Below, piece by piece: positions 44,524-54,684 of a DNA stretch of 64,000 nt. The position numbers and the translations under genes are program-made. This DNA comes from Rouxiella aceris. Lineage in GTDB: Bacteria > Pseudomonadota > Gammaproteobacteria > Enterobacterales > Enterobacteriaceae. The notes beneath the pieces were generated by a model. That model was not told the DNA's origin and made no database searches. It saw only the letters and a list, made by a program, of their open reading frames with translations. Numbering within the stretch: the stretch's first letter is position 1; each line of letters begins with the position of its first letter. The DNA lies in NCBI RefSeq assembly GCF_012933545.1, contig NZ_JAADJU010000007.1, positions 283,361 to 347,360 of the forward strand, read 5' to 3'.

Positions 44524-45402
44524 ATGCCACGTTCTGTTACTGATATTACGCAGAACCCATCTGGGTCAGCCCCTTACTCGCCGGCACCGCTGCCGGCCAG
44601 TAAAAAAGTCTGGCACAACCCGATGATGGTTCCGCTGCGACCGGTTCCCGCGCGTCAGCGCTGGTTCCTGGGGTTCTGTTTTTTTGTGGTGTTTTTTGCC
44701 GTTTGGGCATTGGTCACCTTTACCGGCGTCGTCTCGGCGACCTTTCTCGCCAATCCGGCCAGCATGCTTGAAGAGGGCTGGTTATTGTTTACCGAGTTCG
44801 GTTTTTCTACCGATATTGGCATGACGGTGATGCGTGTGCTGGGAGGCTTTGTTTTAGCGTCAATCATTGCCGTGCCGTTAGGTATCCTGATGGGGTCCTA
44901 TAAGCTGGTGGAAGCCTTTTTTGAACCCTTTGTTTCCTTTTGTCGTTATCTGCCAGCGTCAGCGTTTGTGCCTTTGCTGATTTTGTGGGCGGGCATTGGC
45001 GAAATGCAAAAAATTCTGGTTATTTTTATCGGTTCCTTCTTTCAGATCACCCTGATGGTGGCCGTTACGGTGGGGGCCGCACGGCGCGATCTGGTCGAAG
45101 CCGCCTATACGCTCGGTGCCACCAATCGCAGCGTAGTACGGCGGGTGATTATTCCCGGTGCTGCGCCGGAAATTGCCGAGCTACTGCGGCTGGTGCTGGG
45201 CTGGGCCTGGACTTATGTCATTGTCGCCGAGTTGATCGGCTCTTCCAGCGGTATTGGCCATATGATTGTTGATAGCCAGGCGATGCTTAATACCGGGCAG
45301 ATGATCTTTGGCATTATCGTAATCGGCTGCATTGGCCTGCTGTCTGATTTCTTGTTTAAAGCGGCCAATCGGCGGCTGTTTATCTGGAGTTCACTGAAAT
45401 GA
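44524..45402 (+). CDS. Hut-associated ABC transporter permease
   Basis: This is a 292-residue NitT/TauT-type permease with about six helices. The EAA loop is DLVEAAYTLGATNRSVVRRVIIPGAAPEI. The ATG at 44524 follows AAAGGAAC; the frame is open from a GTG at 44506 that overlaps the previous stop. It is coupled to the next gene by ATGA overlap. It works with the products of 43514 and 45399. Confidence 0.92.
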   Translation: MPRSVTDITQNPSGSAPYSPAPLPASKKVWHNPMMVPLRPVPARQRWFLGFCFFVVFFAVWALVTFTGVVSATFLANPASMLEEGWLLFTEFGFSTDIGMTVMRVLGGFVLASIIAVPLGILMGSYKLVEAFFEPFVSFCRYLPASAFVPLLILWAGIGEMQKILVIFIGSFFQITLMVAVTVGAARRDLVEAAYTLGATNRSVVRRVIIPGAAPEIAELLRLVLGWAWTYVIVAELIGSSSGIGHMIVDSQAMLNTGQMIFGIIVIGCIGLLSDFLFKAANRRLFIWSSLK

Positions 45403-46184
45403 TGCATCCAAAATTAAGTGTCCGCCAGGTCGAACGTATCTTTACCGGCCCAAAGGGTGAACAAACCCAGGCGTTATTGCCGGTCGATTATCAGGTCGAT
45501 GAAAACGATTTTATAACTATCCTCGGACCTTCCGGCTGCGGTAAGTCTACGCTGTTGCGCATTGTCGCCGGGCTGGACCAGCCGACGCGCGGCGAGGTAT
45601 GGCTCGACGGTGAACTGGTTGACGGACCGGGTGCCGATCGCGGTATGGTGTTCCAGAGTTATACCTTATTCCCCTGGCTGAGTGTGCAGCAGAATATCTG
45701 CTTTGGTCTGCAGGAGCGCGGAGTAAGTAAAGCGGCACAAATCGAGCGCAGCGACTACTTTATTAATAAGGTGGGGTTACGCGGTTTTGAGCATCATTTC
45801 CCGCGCCAGCTTTCCGGTGGGATGCAGCAACGTACCGCTATTGCCCGTGCGCTGGCCAATGACCCGAAAATCCTGCTGATGGATGAACCCTTTGGCGCAT
45901 TGGATAACCAGACGCGGGTAATGATGCAGGAATTGCTGCTGTCCATCTGGGAGTCGTCGCGCAAGACGGTACTCTTTGTTACCCATGATATCGACGAAGC
46001 AATTTTTATGGCCAATAAAGTGGCGATTTTCAGTGCTCGTCCTGGCCGTATTAAAACCGAAGTGGCGGTCGATTTCCCGCATCCGCGAGACTATCGACTG
46101 AAAACCTCGCCGCAATTTATGGCACTGAAAGCGCGGGTGACCGAAGAGATCCGTGTGGAAACCCTGCAATCTCAGGAACACTAG
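45399..46184 (+). CDS. Hut-associated ABC transporter ATP-binding protein
   Basis: This 261-residue ATPase has Walker A (GPSGCGKST), signature LSGGMQQR, Walker B (ILLMDEP) and the H-loop (LFVTHD). It is of the TauB/SsuB type. It ends the three-gene importer operon, just before a hairpin at 46189-46212 and the separately regulated hutHU operon. Confidence 0.93.
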   Translation: MMHPKLSVRQVERIFTGPKGEQTQALLPVDYQVDENDFITILGPSGCGKSTLLRIVAGLDQPTRGEVWLDGELVDGPGADRGMVFQSYTLFPWLSVQQNICFGLQERGVSKAAQIERSDYFINKVGLRGFEHHFPRQLSGGMQQRTAIARALANDPKILLMDEPFGALDNQTRVMMQELLLSIWESSRKTVLFVTHDIDEAIFMANKVAIFSARPGRIKTEVAVDFPHPRDYRLKTSPQFMALKARVTEEIRVETLQSQEH

Positions 46185-46188
46185 GCGT

Positions 46189-46212
46189 CTGGCGGCCTTA
46201 GTTGGCCGTCAG
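46189..46212 (+). terminator. Hairpin after the hut transporter operon
   Basis: A 9-bp stem CTGGCGGCC/GGCCGTCAG (one G-T pair) with loop TTAGTT starts 4 nt after the stop codon. It lacks a T-run, so it may slow RNA decay or be a weak terminator. Confidence 0.4.
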
Positions 46213-46302
46213 GCGGATTATTGAAAGGTTAACGGCGGCACAGTGTCGCAGATTTACACTATTCCCGGGCGGGTGACCGTGCCGGGAAAAAGTTTACATT
46301 AA

Positions 46303-46316
46303 CTTGTCTATACAGG
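46303..46316. promoter_or_regulatory. HutC operator upstream of hutH
   Basis: CTTGTCTATACAGG is the operator in the opposite orientation with one mismatch. It ends 8 bp before the hutH ATG, so bound HutC would block transcription or initiation. Confidence 0.8.
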
Positions 46317-46324
46317 AATAGATT

Positions 46325-47875
46325 ATGGCTTCTTCATCCACTGATATGACACTTTGCCACTTGCAACCCGGTGAGGTTGGTTTAGCCACGTTACGTCAGA
46401 TTTACCAGGGCAACGTGCGCATAGAACTGGCTGATTCAGCCCGCGAAAAAGTGCTGGCATCGCAGCAAACGGTGCAGCGTATTGTTGAACAGGGCCGGGT
46501 GGTGTATGGCATCAATACTGGCTTTGGCAAACTGGCGCAAACCAGCATTCCGGCGCAACGCCTGGCAGAGTTGCAGCGCAATCTGGTGCTGTCGCACAGT
46601 GTCGGTATCGGTGAAGACTTGCCGGATAACGTGGTCCGCCTGGTGATGGCCACCAAGGTGCTGAGTCTGTCCCGTGGCCACTCGGGTATTCGCATGGAAG
46701 TGATTGAAGCCCTGATTACCCTGTTTAATGCCGGCGTCATGCCCTGCATACCACAGAAAGGTTCCGTAGGTGCCTCCGGCGACCTGGCCCCATTGGCACA
46801 TCTCTCCTTAATGTTGATTGGCGAAGGTGAAGTCCGCGTTAACGGCGAGAAAGTTTCCGCCGTCGCCGGACTGGCCAGCGTTGGGCTGGAGCCGTTTATC
46901 CTTGGCCCGAAAGAGGGGTTGGCGCTGCTTAACGGCACTCAGGTTTCTACTTCACTGGCGCTGCGCGGTCTGTTTGAAGGTGAGCGGGTGTTTGCTGCCG
47001 GACTGGTGGCCGGTGCCATGTCACTGGAAGCGATTAAAGGTTCGGTCAAACCACTGGATCCACGTATCCATGCTGCCCGTGGGCAAGAAGGACAAATCGC
47101 TGTAGCAGCGGCAGTTGCCAGTCTGCTGGAAGGTAGTGACATTGTCACTTCTCATGCCCACTGTGGCCGCGTACAAGACCCGTATTCCATCCGCTGTGTA
47201 CCCCAGGTGATGGGCGCATGCCTTGATAATCTCAAACACTCGGCGCGTATCTTGCAAATCGAAGCCAATGCCGCATCGGATAATCCATTGGTCTTTGCCG
47301 AAAATGGCGATGTTATTTCCGGCGGTAATTTCCACGCCGAACCCGTGGCCTTTGCTGCCGATATTATTGCCCTGGCAGTCGCCGAGATTGGCGCCATTTC
47401 CGAACGTCGTATCGCGCTGCTGCTTGATACCGGTTTATCCGGTTTGCCCGCTTTCCTGGTGAACGATGGTGGCGTCAACTCCGGCTTTATGATTGCCCAG
47501 GTCACCGCTGCCGCGCTGGCTTCGGAAAACAAGTCACTGGCTCATCCCGGCAGCGTCGACAGCCTGCCAACTTCGGCCAACCAGGAAGATCATGTCTCGA
47601 TGGCTACCTATGCCGCCCGCCGTCTCGGCGATATGTGCTTTAACACCGCAGTGATCGTGGGCATTGAAGCCATGGCTGCGGCGCAAGGTATCGATTTTAA
47701 TCGGCCATTGCAAAGCTCGGCAATAATGGAAGCAGAACTGCGCACGCTGCGTGAAAAAGTCGCCTTCCTGGAACGTGACCGCCTGATGGCGCCGGATGTC
47801 GAAAATATGCGTCTGTGGGCCAGCCGCGAAAACTGGCCTGCACCGATCCAGTCTTTATTACCAAGCTTTCTCTAA
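46325..47875 (+). CDS. hutH: Histidine ammonia-lyase
   Basis: This 516-residue enzyme removes ammonia from L-histidine to give urocanate. The MIO prosthetic group forms from the Ala-Ser-Gly in [17 protein letters not shown] (about 140-156). The catalytic tyrosine region [12 protein letters not shown] and the [11 protein letters not shown] motif are present. Length fits the family. It is followed 25 bp later by hutU, with the HutC operator directly upstream. Confidence 0.96.
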   Translation: MASSSTDMTLCHLQPGEVGLATLRQIYQGNVRIELADSAREKVLASQQTVQRIVEQGRVVYGINTGFGKLAQTSIPAQRLAELQRNLVLSHSVGIGEDLPDNVVRLVMATKVLSLSRGHSGIRMEVIEALITLFNAGVMPCIPQKGSVGASGDLAPLAHLSLMLIGEGEVRVNGEKVSAVAGLASVGLEPFILGPKEGLALLNGTQVSTSLALRGLFEGERVFAAGLVAGAMSLEAIKGSVKPLDPRIHAARGQEGQIAVAAAVASLLEGSDIVTSHAHCGRVQDPYSIRCVPQVMGACLDNLKHSARILQIEANAASDNPLVFAENGDVISGGNFHAEPVAFAADIIALAVAEIGAISERRIALLLDTGLSGLPAFLVNDGGVNSGFMIAQVTAAALASENKSLAHPGSVDSLPTSANQEDHVSMATYAARRLGDMCFNTAVIVGIEAMAAAQGIDFNRPLQSSAIMEAELRTLREKVAFLERDRLMAPDVENMRLWASRENWPAPIQSLLPSFL

Positions 47876-47900
47876 CTTTCAATTTTGCCAGGAGTAACAC

Positions 47901-49583
47901 ATGACTTCTTCACTGAAAAACGCCGTTGCCCGTGTGGTGCGTGCTCCCCAGGGGACGGAATTAAGCTGTCAGAATTGGCAGATCGAAGCGGCCTATCGCA
48001 TGATCCAAAACAACCTGGACCCCGATGTGGCAGAACGCCCGCAAGATCTGGTGGTGTATGGCGGCATTGGCAAAGCGGCACGTAACTGGCCAGCATTTGA
48101 AGGTATTTTGCACAGCCTGCGTCATCTTAAAGAAGATGAAACCCTGTTGGTGCAATCCGGCAAACCGGTAGGGGTGTTCCGTACACATACCGAGGCACCG
48201 CGGGTACTGATCGCCAACTCTAACCTGGTGCCTCATTGGGCTAACTGGGAACATTTTCATGAGCTGGATAAAGCCGGCTTGATGATGTACGGCCAGATGA
48301 CCGCCGGATCCTGGATCTACATAGGCGCTCAGGGCATTGTGCAGGGCACCTATGAAACTTTTGCCGAAGCCGGACGTCAGCACTATGACAGCAATCTCAG
48401 TGGCCGCTGGATCCTCACTGCCGGGTTGGGCGGCATGGGTGGGGCACAACCGTTGGCCGGGGTGTTGGCGGGTGCCTGTGTGTTGGCTATCGAATGTCAG
48501 GAATCCCGTATCGATTTCCGTCTGCGCACGCGTTATCTCGACTACAAGGCTTATAGCATTGACGAAGCGCTGGGCATGATTGAAAAAGCCTGCGCCGAGA
48601 ACAAGGCCATTTCTGTCGGTCTGCTGGGTAATGCCGCGGATATCATGCCAGAGCTGGTAAAACGCGCGCAACAGGGCGGACTGCGTCCTGATATCGTCAC
48701 CGACCAGACTTCGGCGCATGATCCGCTCAATGGCTATTTGCCGCAGGGCTGGACGCTTGAACAATGGCAACAGGCACGTAACAGCGATCCTCAATCGGTG
48801 GTCAAAGCAGCGCGGGCGTCTATGGCCGTTCATGTCCAGGCGATGCTCGACTTCCACGCCATGGGCATCCCGACCGTGGACTACGGCAACAATATCCGCC
48901 AGGTTGCCAAAGATGAAGGGGTCGCTAATGCCTTTGATTTCCCAGGCTTTGTGCCGGCCTATATTCGTCCGCTATTTTGTGAAGGCAAAGGTCCTTTCCG
49001 CTGGGTTGCCTTGTCTGGGGATCCGGAAGATATCTATAAAACCGACGCTAAACTGAAAGAGCTATTCCCGGATAATGCCAATTTGATCAATTGGCTGGAT
49101 ATGGCCCGTGAGCGCATTGCGTTTCAGGGCTTACCGGCGCGTATTTGCTGGTTGGGTCTGGGTGAAAGACATATCGCCGGACTGGCCTTTAACGAGATGG
49201 TACGCAATGGCGAGCTGAAAGCGCCAATTGTTATTGGACGCGACCATCTTGATACCGGCTCGGTGGCGTCACCAAACCGTGAAACCGAGGCCATGAAGGA
49301 CGGATCGGATGCGGTCTCCGACTGGCCACTGCTTAACGCATTATTAAATACTGCAGGCGGTGCCACCTGGGTCAGCTTGCATCACGGTGGCGGAGTCGGC
49401 ATGGGCTTTTCTCAGCATGCTGGTATGGTGATTGTCTGCGACGGGACAGAAGCGGCAGATGCCAGACTGGCACGTGTATTGTGGAATGATCCGGCCACTG
49501 GCGTTATGCGTCATGCCGATGCCGGCTACCAGCAGGCCATTGATTGTGCGAAAAGCCACGATCTCAACCTGCCAATGCTGTAA
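47901..49583 (+). CDS. hutU: Urocanate hydratase
   Basis: This 560-residue NAD-dependent urocanase converts urocanate to imidazolonepropionate. Recognisable blocks are [47 protein letters not shown] (NAD binding), and the cysteine-containing [14 protein letters not shown] with [15 protein letters not shown]. Length is as expected. It ends the hutHU operon at the terminator at 49652. Confidence 0.96.
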   Translation: MTSSLKNAVARVVRAPQGTELSCQNWQIEAAYRMIQNNLDPDVAERPQDLVVYGGIGKAARNWPAFEGILHSLRHLKEDETLLVQSGKPVGVFRTHTEAPRVLIANSNLVPHWANWEHFHELDKAGLMMYGQMTAGSWIYIGAQGIVQGTYETFAEAGRQHYDSNLSGRWILTAGLGGMGGAQPLAGVLAGACVLAIECQESRIDFRLRTRYLDYKAYSIDEALGMIEKACAENKAISVGLLGNAADIMPELVKRAQQGGLRPDIVTDQTSAHDPLNGYLPQGWTLEQWQQARNSDPQSVVKAARASMAVHVQAMLDFHAMGIPTVDYGNNIRQVAKDEGVANAFDFPGFVPAYIRPLFCEGKGPFRWVALSGDPEDIYKTDAKLKELFPDNANLINWLDMARERIAFQGLPARICWLGLGERHIAGLAFNEMVRNGELKAPIVIGRDHLDTGSVASPNRETEAMKDGSDAVSDWPLLNALLNTAGGATWVSLHHGGGVGMGFSQHAGMVIVCDGTEAADARLARVLWNDPATGVMRHADAGYQQAIDCAKSHDLNLPML

Positions 49584-49651
49584 ATATGTGACGGCGTCAC
49601 TTAGACGATAATCCTGGTTATGCCTTTAAAAAACAGGTAGTAATCGCCAAG

Positions 49652-49682
49652 CGGGCAGGGTAGTTATCCTCTGCCCGTTTTT
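49652..49682 (+). terminator. Intrinsic terminator after hutU
   Basis: The stem CGGGCAG/CTGCCCG (49652-49658 and 49671-49677), which can extend inward with GG/CC, is followed by five T. Confidence 0.8.
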
Positions 49683-49871
49683 ATGGCGGGCATTATCCGT
49701 GGAGATATCTTTGTTGTAGTGCCATTCGTTTAGGACGTGGCAAATAGTGCTTTCCTGTCTGTAACGGACAGAGTTCGGCCCGTTATGGCGCAAAGTTTGC
49801 TTATCTCACCACGCATGACCATTAGCATGCAGCCTGAAACATCATGACCAAAGTCGACAGAGAGGCAGTAA

Positions 49872-50966
49872 ATGCAAGCACAGAATATTATTTTCCCCGC
49901 TCAAATTTTGCGCGGCCCCGGCGTAATTTCCCAACTTGGCGCTATCTGTAGCCGGTTAGGTAAACGCGCGTTGGTGATCGGCGGCCATCAGGCGTTGGCG
50001 GCGGTTGGGGACAACATTCGTCACTGCCTGGAGGGCACGTCGGTGACGCTGGTGGGCAGCGAATGGTATGGCGGCGAGTGCAGCGAAGGGCATATTCTGC
50101 GTTTGGCTAAACAGGTAGTCGCCTTATCTGCGGATATTATTATCAGCGTCGGTGGCGGAAAATCACTGGATACTGGCAAAGCCGTCGGCGTTGCCTGTCA
50201 GATCCCGGTAGTGACCCTACCGACCATTGCTGCGACCTGCGCGGCCGTAACCCCGCTGTCCATTCGCTACTTTGATGATGGACATTTCCGCGATCTCTAT
50301 CCGTTGCCTCAGGCGCCCGCAGCGGTAATAATCGATAGTCAACTGCTTGCCCAGGCGCCGCTGCGCTGGCTGGCGGCCGGATTGGGCGATACCCTGGCTA
50401 AATGGTATGAATTCCGAGCCATCAGCAGTCAGCACAGTGATTTAAGCGGCGTAGCGCGCTCATCGAGCGCCAACAGTCGTATTTGCTATGATCTGATCGC
50501 CGCCTATGGCGCGCCAGCCTGTGATGCAGTGCGTGCGGGAAAAGCCAATAGCGAGCTGGACCAGGTACTGGATGCCATCTTTATGTTTGCTGGTTTGACT
50601 TCCCTTATGAGCAGCGGTGCCCATGCGGCGGCGTCGCACGCGATATATGAAGGTTTTACCGTCTGTGATAAAACCCGTGAATTTGGTCATGGATTATTGG
50701 TCGGTCTCGGTAATCTGTGTTTGTTGGCGTTGGAAGATCGCAGTGATGAGGAACTGCGCGAAGCGGTGTTATTGTCCCACGCCTGTGCCGTGCCTCTGCG
50801 TTTAAGGGAAATTGCCGAACTCAATGATCAGGAGCTGGCCAGTATTATTCAAGCTTCACTCCATGCGCCCGATATGCAAAATATGCCGCATGCGGTGACT
50901 GCCGATGCGCTGTATGCTGCCTTTGCCCGCGTTGAGTCCATGGCGGATGCGCTGGCACTTTATTAG
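49872..50966 (+). CDS. Iron-type alcohol/hydroxycarboxylate dehydrogenase (GldA/YbdH family)
   Basis: This 364-residue NAD(P)-dependent oxidoreductase has the nucleotide-binding ISVGGGKSLDTGKAVG segment. Metal ligands occur in the usual order: Asp in GLGDTLAKWYE, His in SGAHAAASHA and His in EFGHGLLVG. Sequence style and length resemble E. coli YbdH (HcxA), which reduces 2-oxoacids, more than glycerol dehydrogenase. It is monocistronic, between the hutU terminator and two terminator-like hairpins. There is no evident link to the hut pathway. Confidence 0.85.
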   Translation: MQAQNIIFPAQILRGPGVISQLGAICSRLGKRALVIGGHQALAAVGDNIRHCLEGTSVTLVGSEWYGGECSEGHILRLAKQVVALSADIIISVGGGKSLDTGKAVGVACQIPVVTLPTIAATCAAVTPLSIRYFDDGHFRDLYPLPQAPAAVIIDSQLLAQAPLRWLAAGLGDTLAKWYEFRAISSQHSDLSGVARSSSANSRICYDLIAAYGAPACDAVRAGKANSELDQVLDAIFMFAGLTSLMSSGAHAAASHAIYEGFTVCDKTREFGHGLLVGLGNLCLLALEDRSDEELREAVLLSHACAVPLRLREIAELNDQELASIIQASLHAPDMQNMPHAVTADALYAAFARVESMADALALY

Positions 50967-51053
50967 TTGCGAAGGCGTCAAAAGAGGTTCTCAATAACCT
51001 GGGATGAAGCCTCTCTTTTAGCGCTGCTGATGATGATTTTGTTGGCAAATTCT

Positions 51054-51077
51054 GCCGCTAATTAGCGGCATTTTTTA
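51054..51077 (+). terminator. Intrinsic terminator after the dehydrogenase gene
   Basis: The perfect palindrome GCCGCTAATTAGCGGC (51054-51069) is followed by ATTTTTTATTTTT. A second imperfect hairpin (AAAAGAGG ... CCTCTCTTTT, about 50980-51020) precedes it. Confidence 0.8.
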
Positions 51078-51244
51078 TTTTTAACGAAGTTGATTTAAAT
51101 ATATTTAATTGATAAATATCGATATTTCACCTTTTACTATTGTAAGACTATCGCCTACACTTGTAACTAAATATGCATTCTCAGTCGCTGTTCAACGAAC
51201 CAATAACAATGACATATACTGGCTGAGCCCTGGAGGTTAACAGC

Positions 51245-51979
51245 ATGATAACCAGGATCTTGAGCGCATCGTTGCTCCTTATCGCTGTCACTACACAGGC
51301 AAAAGACTTGGCATTGGGTCTGGATAATGAATGGCAAATCTCTCCTTACCGTGCCACTCGCGTGGATTATTTTCCATTCCCGTTACTTACCTGGACGGGG
51401 GATACTTTCTATATTGACGGTGATGAAGCAGGCATCCTGGCGTGGAAGGATGAGTATAATGAATTAAAAATCAAGGGATTATGGTTCGATCGTAGCTACG
51501 ATCGCGGTGACGGTAATGGTTGGGCAATGCAACAGCTAAATAACCGTCGCACGACCATGATGGCGGGGGTCAGTTATCAGCGTATTACTCCGCTGGGGGC
51601 ATTATTTGGGCAAGTTGCCGCCGATACCCTCGGCGTAAGCAACGGAATTATGGCGACGCTATCCTGGCAAGCTCTGCTGCCTATCGAGCAATTGGCCGTA
51701 ATCCCTGCCTTTGGCCTGGACTGGGAAAGTGCTCGCCAAAACCGTTACTATTATGGCGTCTCGGATGCAGAATCTGAACGCAGTTCCTTGCCAGCCTATA
51801 ATCCAACGGCAAGCCTTACCCCCTGGATCCAGATGGCCTTCGATTATACCTTTTCTCCTCGTTGGGATGGTTATGCCTCAGCGCGGGTGAATTTTCTCGA
51901 TCAGACGGTGACATCCAGTCCAATGGTCGATAAATCGCAAAGTTATGTAGTTGATGTTGGGGTTAATTATCATTTTTAA
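51245..51979 (+). CDS. MipA/OmpV family outer-membrane protein
   Basis: This 244-residue beta-barrel protein has a signal peptide (MITRILSASLLLIAVTTQA, cleavage before KD) and alternating strands. Its C-terminal phenylalanine (GVNYHF) is typical of BAM-inserted barrels. In E. coli MipA scaffolds MltA and PBP1B, but OmpV-like relatives have varied roles. It starts 8 nt after GGAGG. It is followed closely by the MASE1 and HdeD-like genes, which suggests an envelope-stress or sensing unit. Confidence 0.9.
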   Translation: MITRILSASLLLIAVTTQAKDLALGLDNEWQISPYRATRVDYFPFPLLTWTGDTFYIDGDEAGILAWKDEYNELKIKGLWFDRSYDRGDGNGWAMQQLNNRRTTMMAGVSYQRITPLGALFGQVAADTLGVSNGIMATLSWQALLPIEQLAVIPAFGLDWESARQNRYYYGVSDAESERSSLPAYNPTASLTPWIQMAFDYTFSPRWDGYASARVNFLDQTVTSSPMVDKSQSYVVDVGVNYHF

Positions 51980-52035
51980 GGGCAGGCAGCCTGTCCTGAT
52001 TCGGGCTGTAAACGCGCAATAGGGAGGACAACACA

Positions 52036-53262
52036 TTGCGGACTCTTCGCCTGGGCTTGACGCTGATTGGCTGGGCCTGTCTTTATGCCATATTAGGCTA
52101 TATCTCGTTGCTATTGGATGACCCTTATACCCGAGTGGCCTTTGTCTGGTTTCCCGCCGGGGTCGCGGTGGCCGCCTTCTTATTTAACGCCAAACGTCAC
52201 TGGCCAGCGCTGTTTTTCGCCTTGTTTATCGCACGTATGCTGCTTGATGCCGGCATGTTGCATAATCTTGAAACTTCCTTTGTTTTATCCGCTATCTCCC
52301 TGGGTTCAGATTTGGCCGTAGCTTACTGCACCCGTCGTTTTTCGCGCCGAGGTGACGATCTCAATATTATTCTGGTTTGGCTACTCGCCTCGTTGATCAT
52401 CAGCGCTCTCGCCGCACTGCTGGGGGTCGGATGGCTATCATTCAGTAAGCATATCTCTCTGTCACACTTCTGGGTGTGGTGGGCAGCCAACGTCAGCGGA
52501 ATTATTGCCGTCAACATTATGTTGGCTGGCTGGATGGTAAACCAGGGCAGCATGACCCGTTTGTCGCGGCCAATGCAACTGGGAATAGGTGTATTGCTTC
52601 TGGCGGCAACGCTGCTGGCGACCTGGCATATTTTTAGTCAGTCGTTGAGTCTGGCGGATAATACGGCACTGATTTTCTTGCGTACTGTCTTGCCGATTGT
52701 ACTTATTTTGCTGTTGACCATTATTGTCGGCAGCAGGGCCGGTTCTCTGACCTTCCTTGTTCTCGCCGCGCTGGTGGTTTTTTATTCCTGGCAGGGGCTT
52801 GGTCCGTTCTTTTTAAGCGGTCTGAACAGCAATGAATCATTACTTCTGGCGCAGTGCTATCTGTGTACTATCGCGCTGTTGTTGGTCTTTGTGCGCATTT
52901 TGACGCGCAATATCAAGTCGGTCAGCCCTGAGTCGGCGTTTAGCCAACGCTACCATATGGCAATGCCGACCGGCACGTTAACCTGGGACAATCCGGCGCT
53001 ATTTGGTGCGGTTCGGCTGCCGAACAACCGACAGGGGTTACTGGATGCCGTTGCTCCTGAGGAGGTTAACGGACTGCTGGCCTATTGGCAGCAGGCAATT
53101 GATGACGGAGCCAGTCGTTATGGCTACACCTTTCATTTAACGCTGGCAGACGGCAAAAACTTTACCATTTCACAGCAAGAACTGATCCGCGTCGACAGCG
53201 AGCAAGGATTTGCATTGATAGGACGATGGAATGTGGTGCACGGAAACTCTCCCGCTAAATAA
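52036..53262 (+). CDS. MASE1-domain membrane protein without a catalytic output domain
   Basis: This 408-residue protein has about eight transmembrane helices matching the MASE1 sensor (LGYISLLLDDPYTRVAFVWFPAGVAVA). A soluble C-terminal part of about 100 residues (about 300-405; GYTFHLTLADGKNFTISQQ) is compatible with a degenerate PAS fold. No GGDEF, EAL or kinase domain follows, which is unusual since MASE1 normally feeds such outputs. The start codon is TTG at 52036, supported by GGAGG 8 nt upstream. The next gene begins 18 bp after the stop, so signal transfer to that product is a reasonable guess. Confidence 0.8.
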   Translation: MRTLRLGLTLIGWACLYAILGYISLLLDDPYTRVAFVWFPAGVAVAAFLFNAKRHWPALFFALFIARMLLDAGMLHNLETSFVLSAISLGSDLAVAYCTRRFSRRGDDLNIILVWLLASLIISALAALLGVGWLSFSKHISLSHFWVWWAANVSGIIAVNIMLAGWMVNQGSMTRLSRPMQLGIGVLLLAATLLATWHIFSQSLSLADNTALIFLRTVLPIVLILLLTIIVGSRAGSLTFLVLAALVVFYSWQGLGPFFLSGLNSNESLLLAQCYLCTIALLLVFVRILTRNIKSVSPESAFSQRYHMAMPTGTLTWDNPALFGAVRLPNNRQGLLDAVAPEEVNGLLAYWQQAIDDGASRYGYTFHLTLADGKNFTISQQELIRVDSEQGFALIGRWNVVHGNSPAK

Positions 53263-53280
53263 TAAAAGCGAGTATTGAGC

Positions 53281-54582
53281 ATGGTTCAAATTGCGTTGTT
53301 ACTTTTTGGTACGCGTTTTACCCGCAAGAAAGCGCTACCGTTAGCATTGATCGCGTTGTTGTGGTTAGTCCTCGGGGTGGTCATTATTATTGATGGTCTT
53401 GATGGTGTTCGCTATTTTCCATTGCGTACTTTTGGTGCCTTGTTGCTGATCGAAAGTATGGTCACGCTGTTTATGGCTTCCAGTGCGTCTGGTGCGCAAA
53501 GGGCAATCTTTACCTTTAAAGGTGGCATCTTTTGTTTTGTTGCACTGATGATCCTCTGCGGTCGTTCAACCAGCGATATGTTGTTGGCGATTTTTTTCGG
53601 TTTTAGCTACTTCATTACCGCCATACTGATGATGCTGGCCGCCTGGGTGGTGCGCTTTGAACGCTGGAAACAGACCTTTATCGGCGGGATCGGTCGCTTC
53701 GCGTTCGCCGTTTTTCTGGTCACGCCGTGGCCGACCCACTACCACGACACCCTGTCATTATTTATCGGTATGACGCTGATCCTGGGCGGTATCAATACCC
53801 TTAATATCGCCTTGAGCCTGCGGCATTTACAGCAGGGCAGTTCTATCTTTCAATTGTTTGCCCCGGTAAGTTTGCTGAAAAATGTTGCCAGACGCCGTCC
53901 CGGCAAGGTGTTTGATGCCCGGGATATGGGGGCGCAGGGACAAGGGCTTACGGTCCATATCTGGACGCCGGAGGGCACCTCAGCCAATCCCGCGCTGCCA
54001 AGGCCGGTGATCAATCGCTATATTGCTGCTGTCGATAGCAATGGTGTGATCTCCACCGGGCATGCGGCGTTGGAAATGACTCCGGACCTCTATATCAGCC
54101 TTTATCCTGCCACTGAAATTGACCGTTCACCGGGGGAATTTTTTAATATCCTGAAGGCGACACAGGAAAATAATGTAGCGGGCGTCTTCCAGCCAAGCTA
54201 TCGGCATGAAGCAGAAGAGTGGTGCGAATCGACGCGCAAAATTATCTTCTCTCGCTATAACGAAGCCAGCCTGCGACACTTCTGGGAACATTATCGGCAA
54301 GATGAAATCTATAATTTGACCTGGCGAAACTGTTCCAGCAGCGTTGCCTTTGCCCTGGAAGCCGCTATGGATGGCGTTCTGGCTTCCCGGCACCATGATT
54401 GGTTAGCCTTTATCCGTCTGTTCTTTATGCCCGAGCTGTGGATTGCTGCACAGCTAAGACGGCGGGCGACCACCATGGCCTGGACTCCGGGATTGGTAGC
54501 CGATTACGCCCGGGCAATTCGCGCGTTGGTTCATCTCGCCGGGATGAGGCTAAAGCAGGAACAAAAGGCCGCAGAGGGATAA
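53281..54582 (+). CDS. HdeD-like membrane protein fused to a papain-like (permuted NlpC/P60) hydrolase domain
   Basis: This is a 434-residue protein. Residues 1 to about 185 form six helices of HdeD/DUF308 type. Residues of about 215-400 form a soluble domain with His261 (STGHAALEM) and Cys351 (TWRNCSSSVAFALE), the His-then-Cys order of circularly permuted papain-like NlpC/P60/LRAT folds. A thiol peptidase, amidase or acyltransferase acting at the envelope is therefore plausible but not proven. The ATG at 53281 is chosen; a TTG at 53275 is an alternative, and the RBS is weak for both. It is the last gene of the MipA-MASE1 cluster and convergent with the LysR gene. Confidence 0.75.
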   Translation: MVQIALLLFGTRFTRKKALPLALIALLWLVLGVVIIIDGLDGVRYFPLRTFGALLLIESMVTLFMASSASGAQRAIFTFKGGIFCFVALMILCGRSTSDMLLAIFFGFSYFITAILMMLAAWVVRFERWKQTFIGGIGRFAFAVFLVTPWPTHYHDTLSLFIGMTLILGGINTLNIALSLRHLQQGSSIFQLFAPVSLLKNVARRRPGKVFDARDMGAQGQGLTVHIWTPEGTSANPALPRPVINRYIAAVDSNGVISTGHAALEMTPDLYISLYPATEIDRSPGEFFNILKATQENNVAGVFQPSYRHEAEEWCESTRKIIFSRYNEASLRHFWEHYRQDEIYNLTWRNCSSSVAFALEAAMDGVLASRHHDWLAFIRLFFMPELWIAAQLRRRATTMAWTPGLVADYARAIRALVHLAGMRLKQEQKAAEG

Positions 54583-54684
54583 CGGCTGACCCGTCCTCTC
54601 TAAGGTCGCAGTCCCTGTTGCACCACTGCGCACAGGCGTTGCCTTATGCTAGTGCGCAATTCCTGGACTGCATATCGTCAGGAG

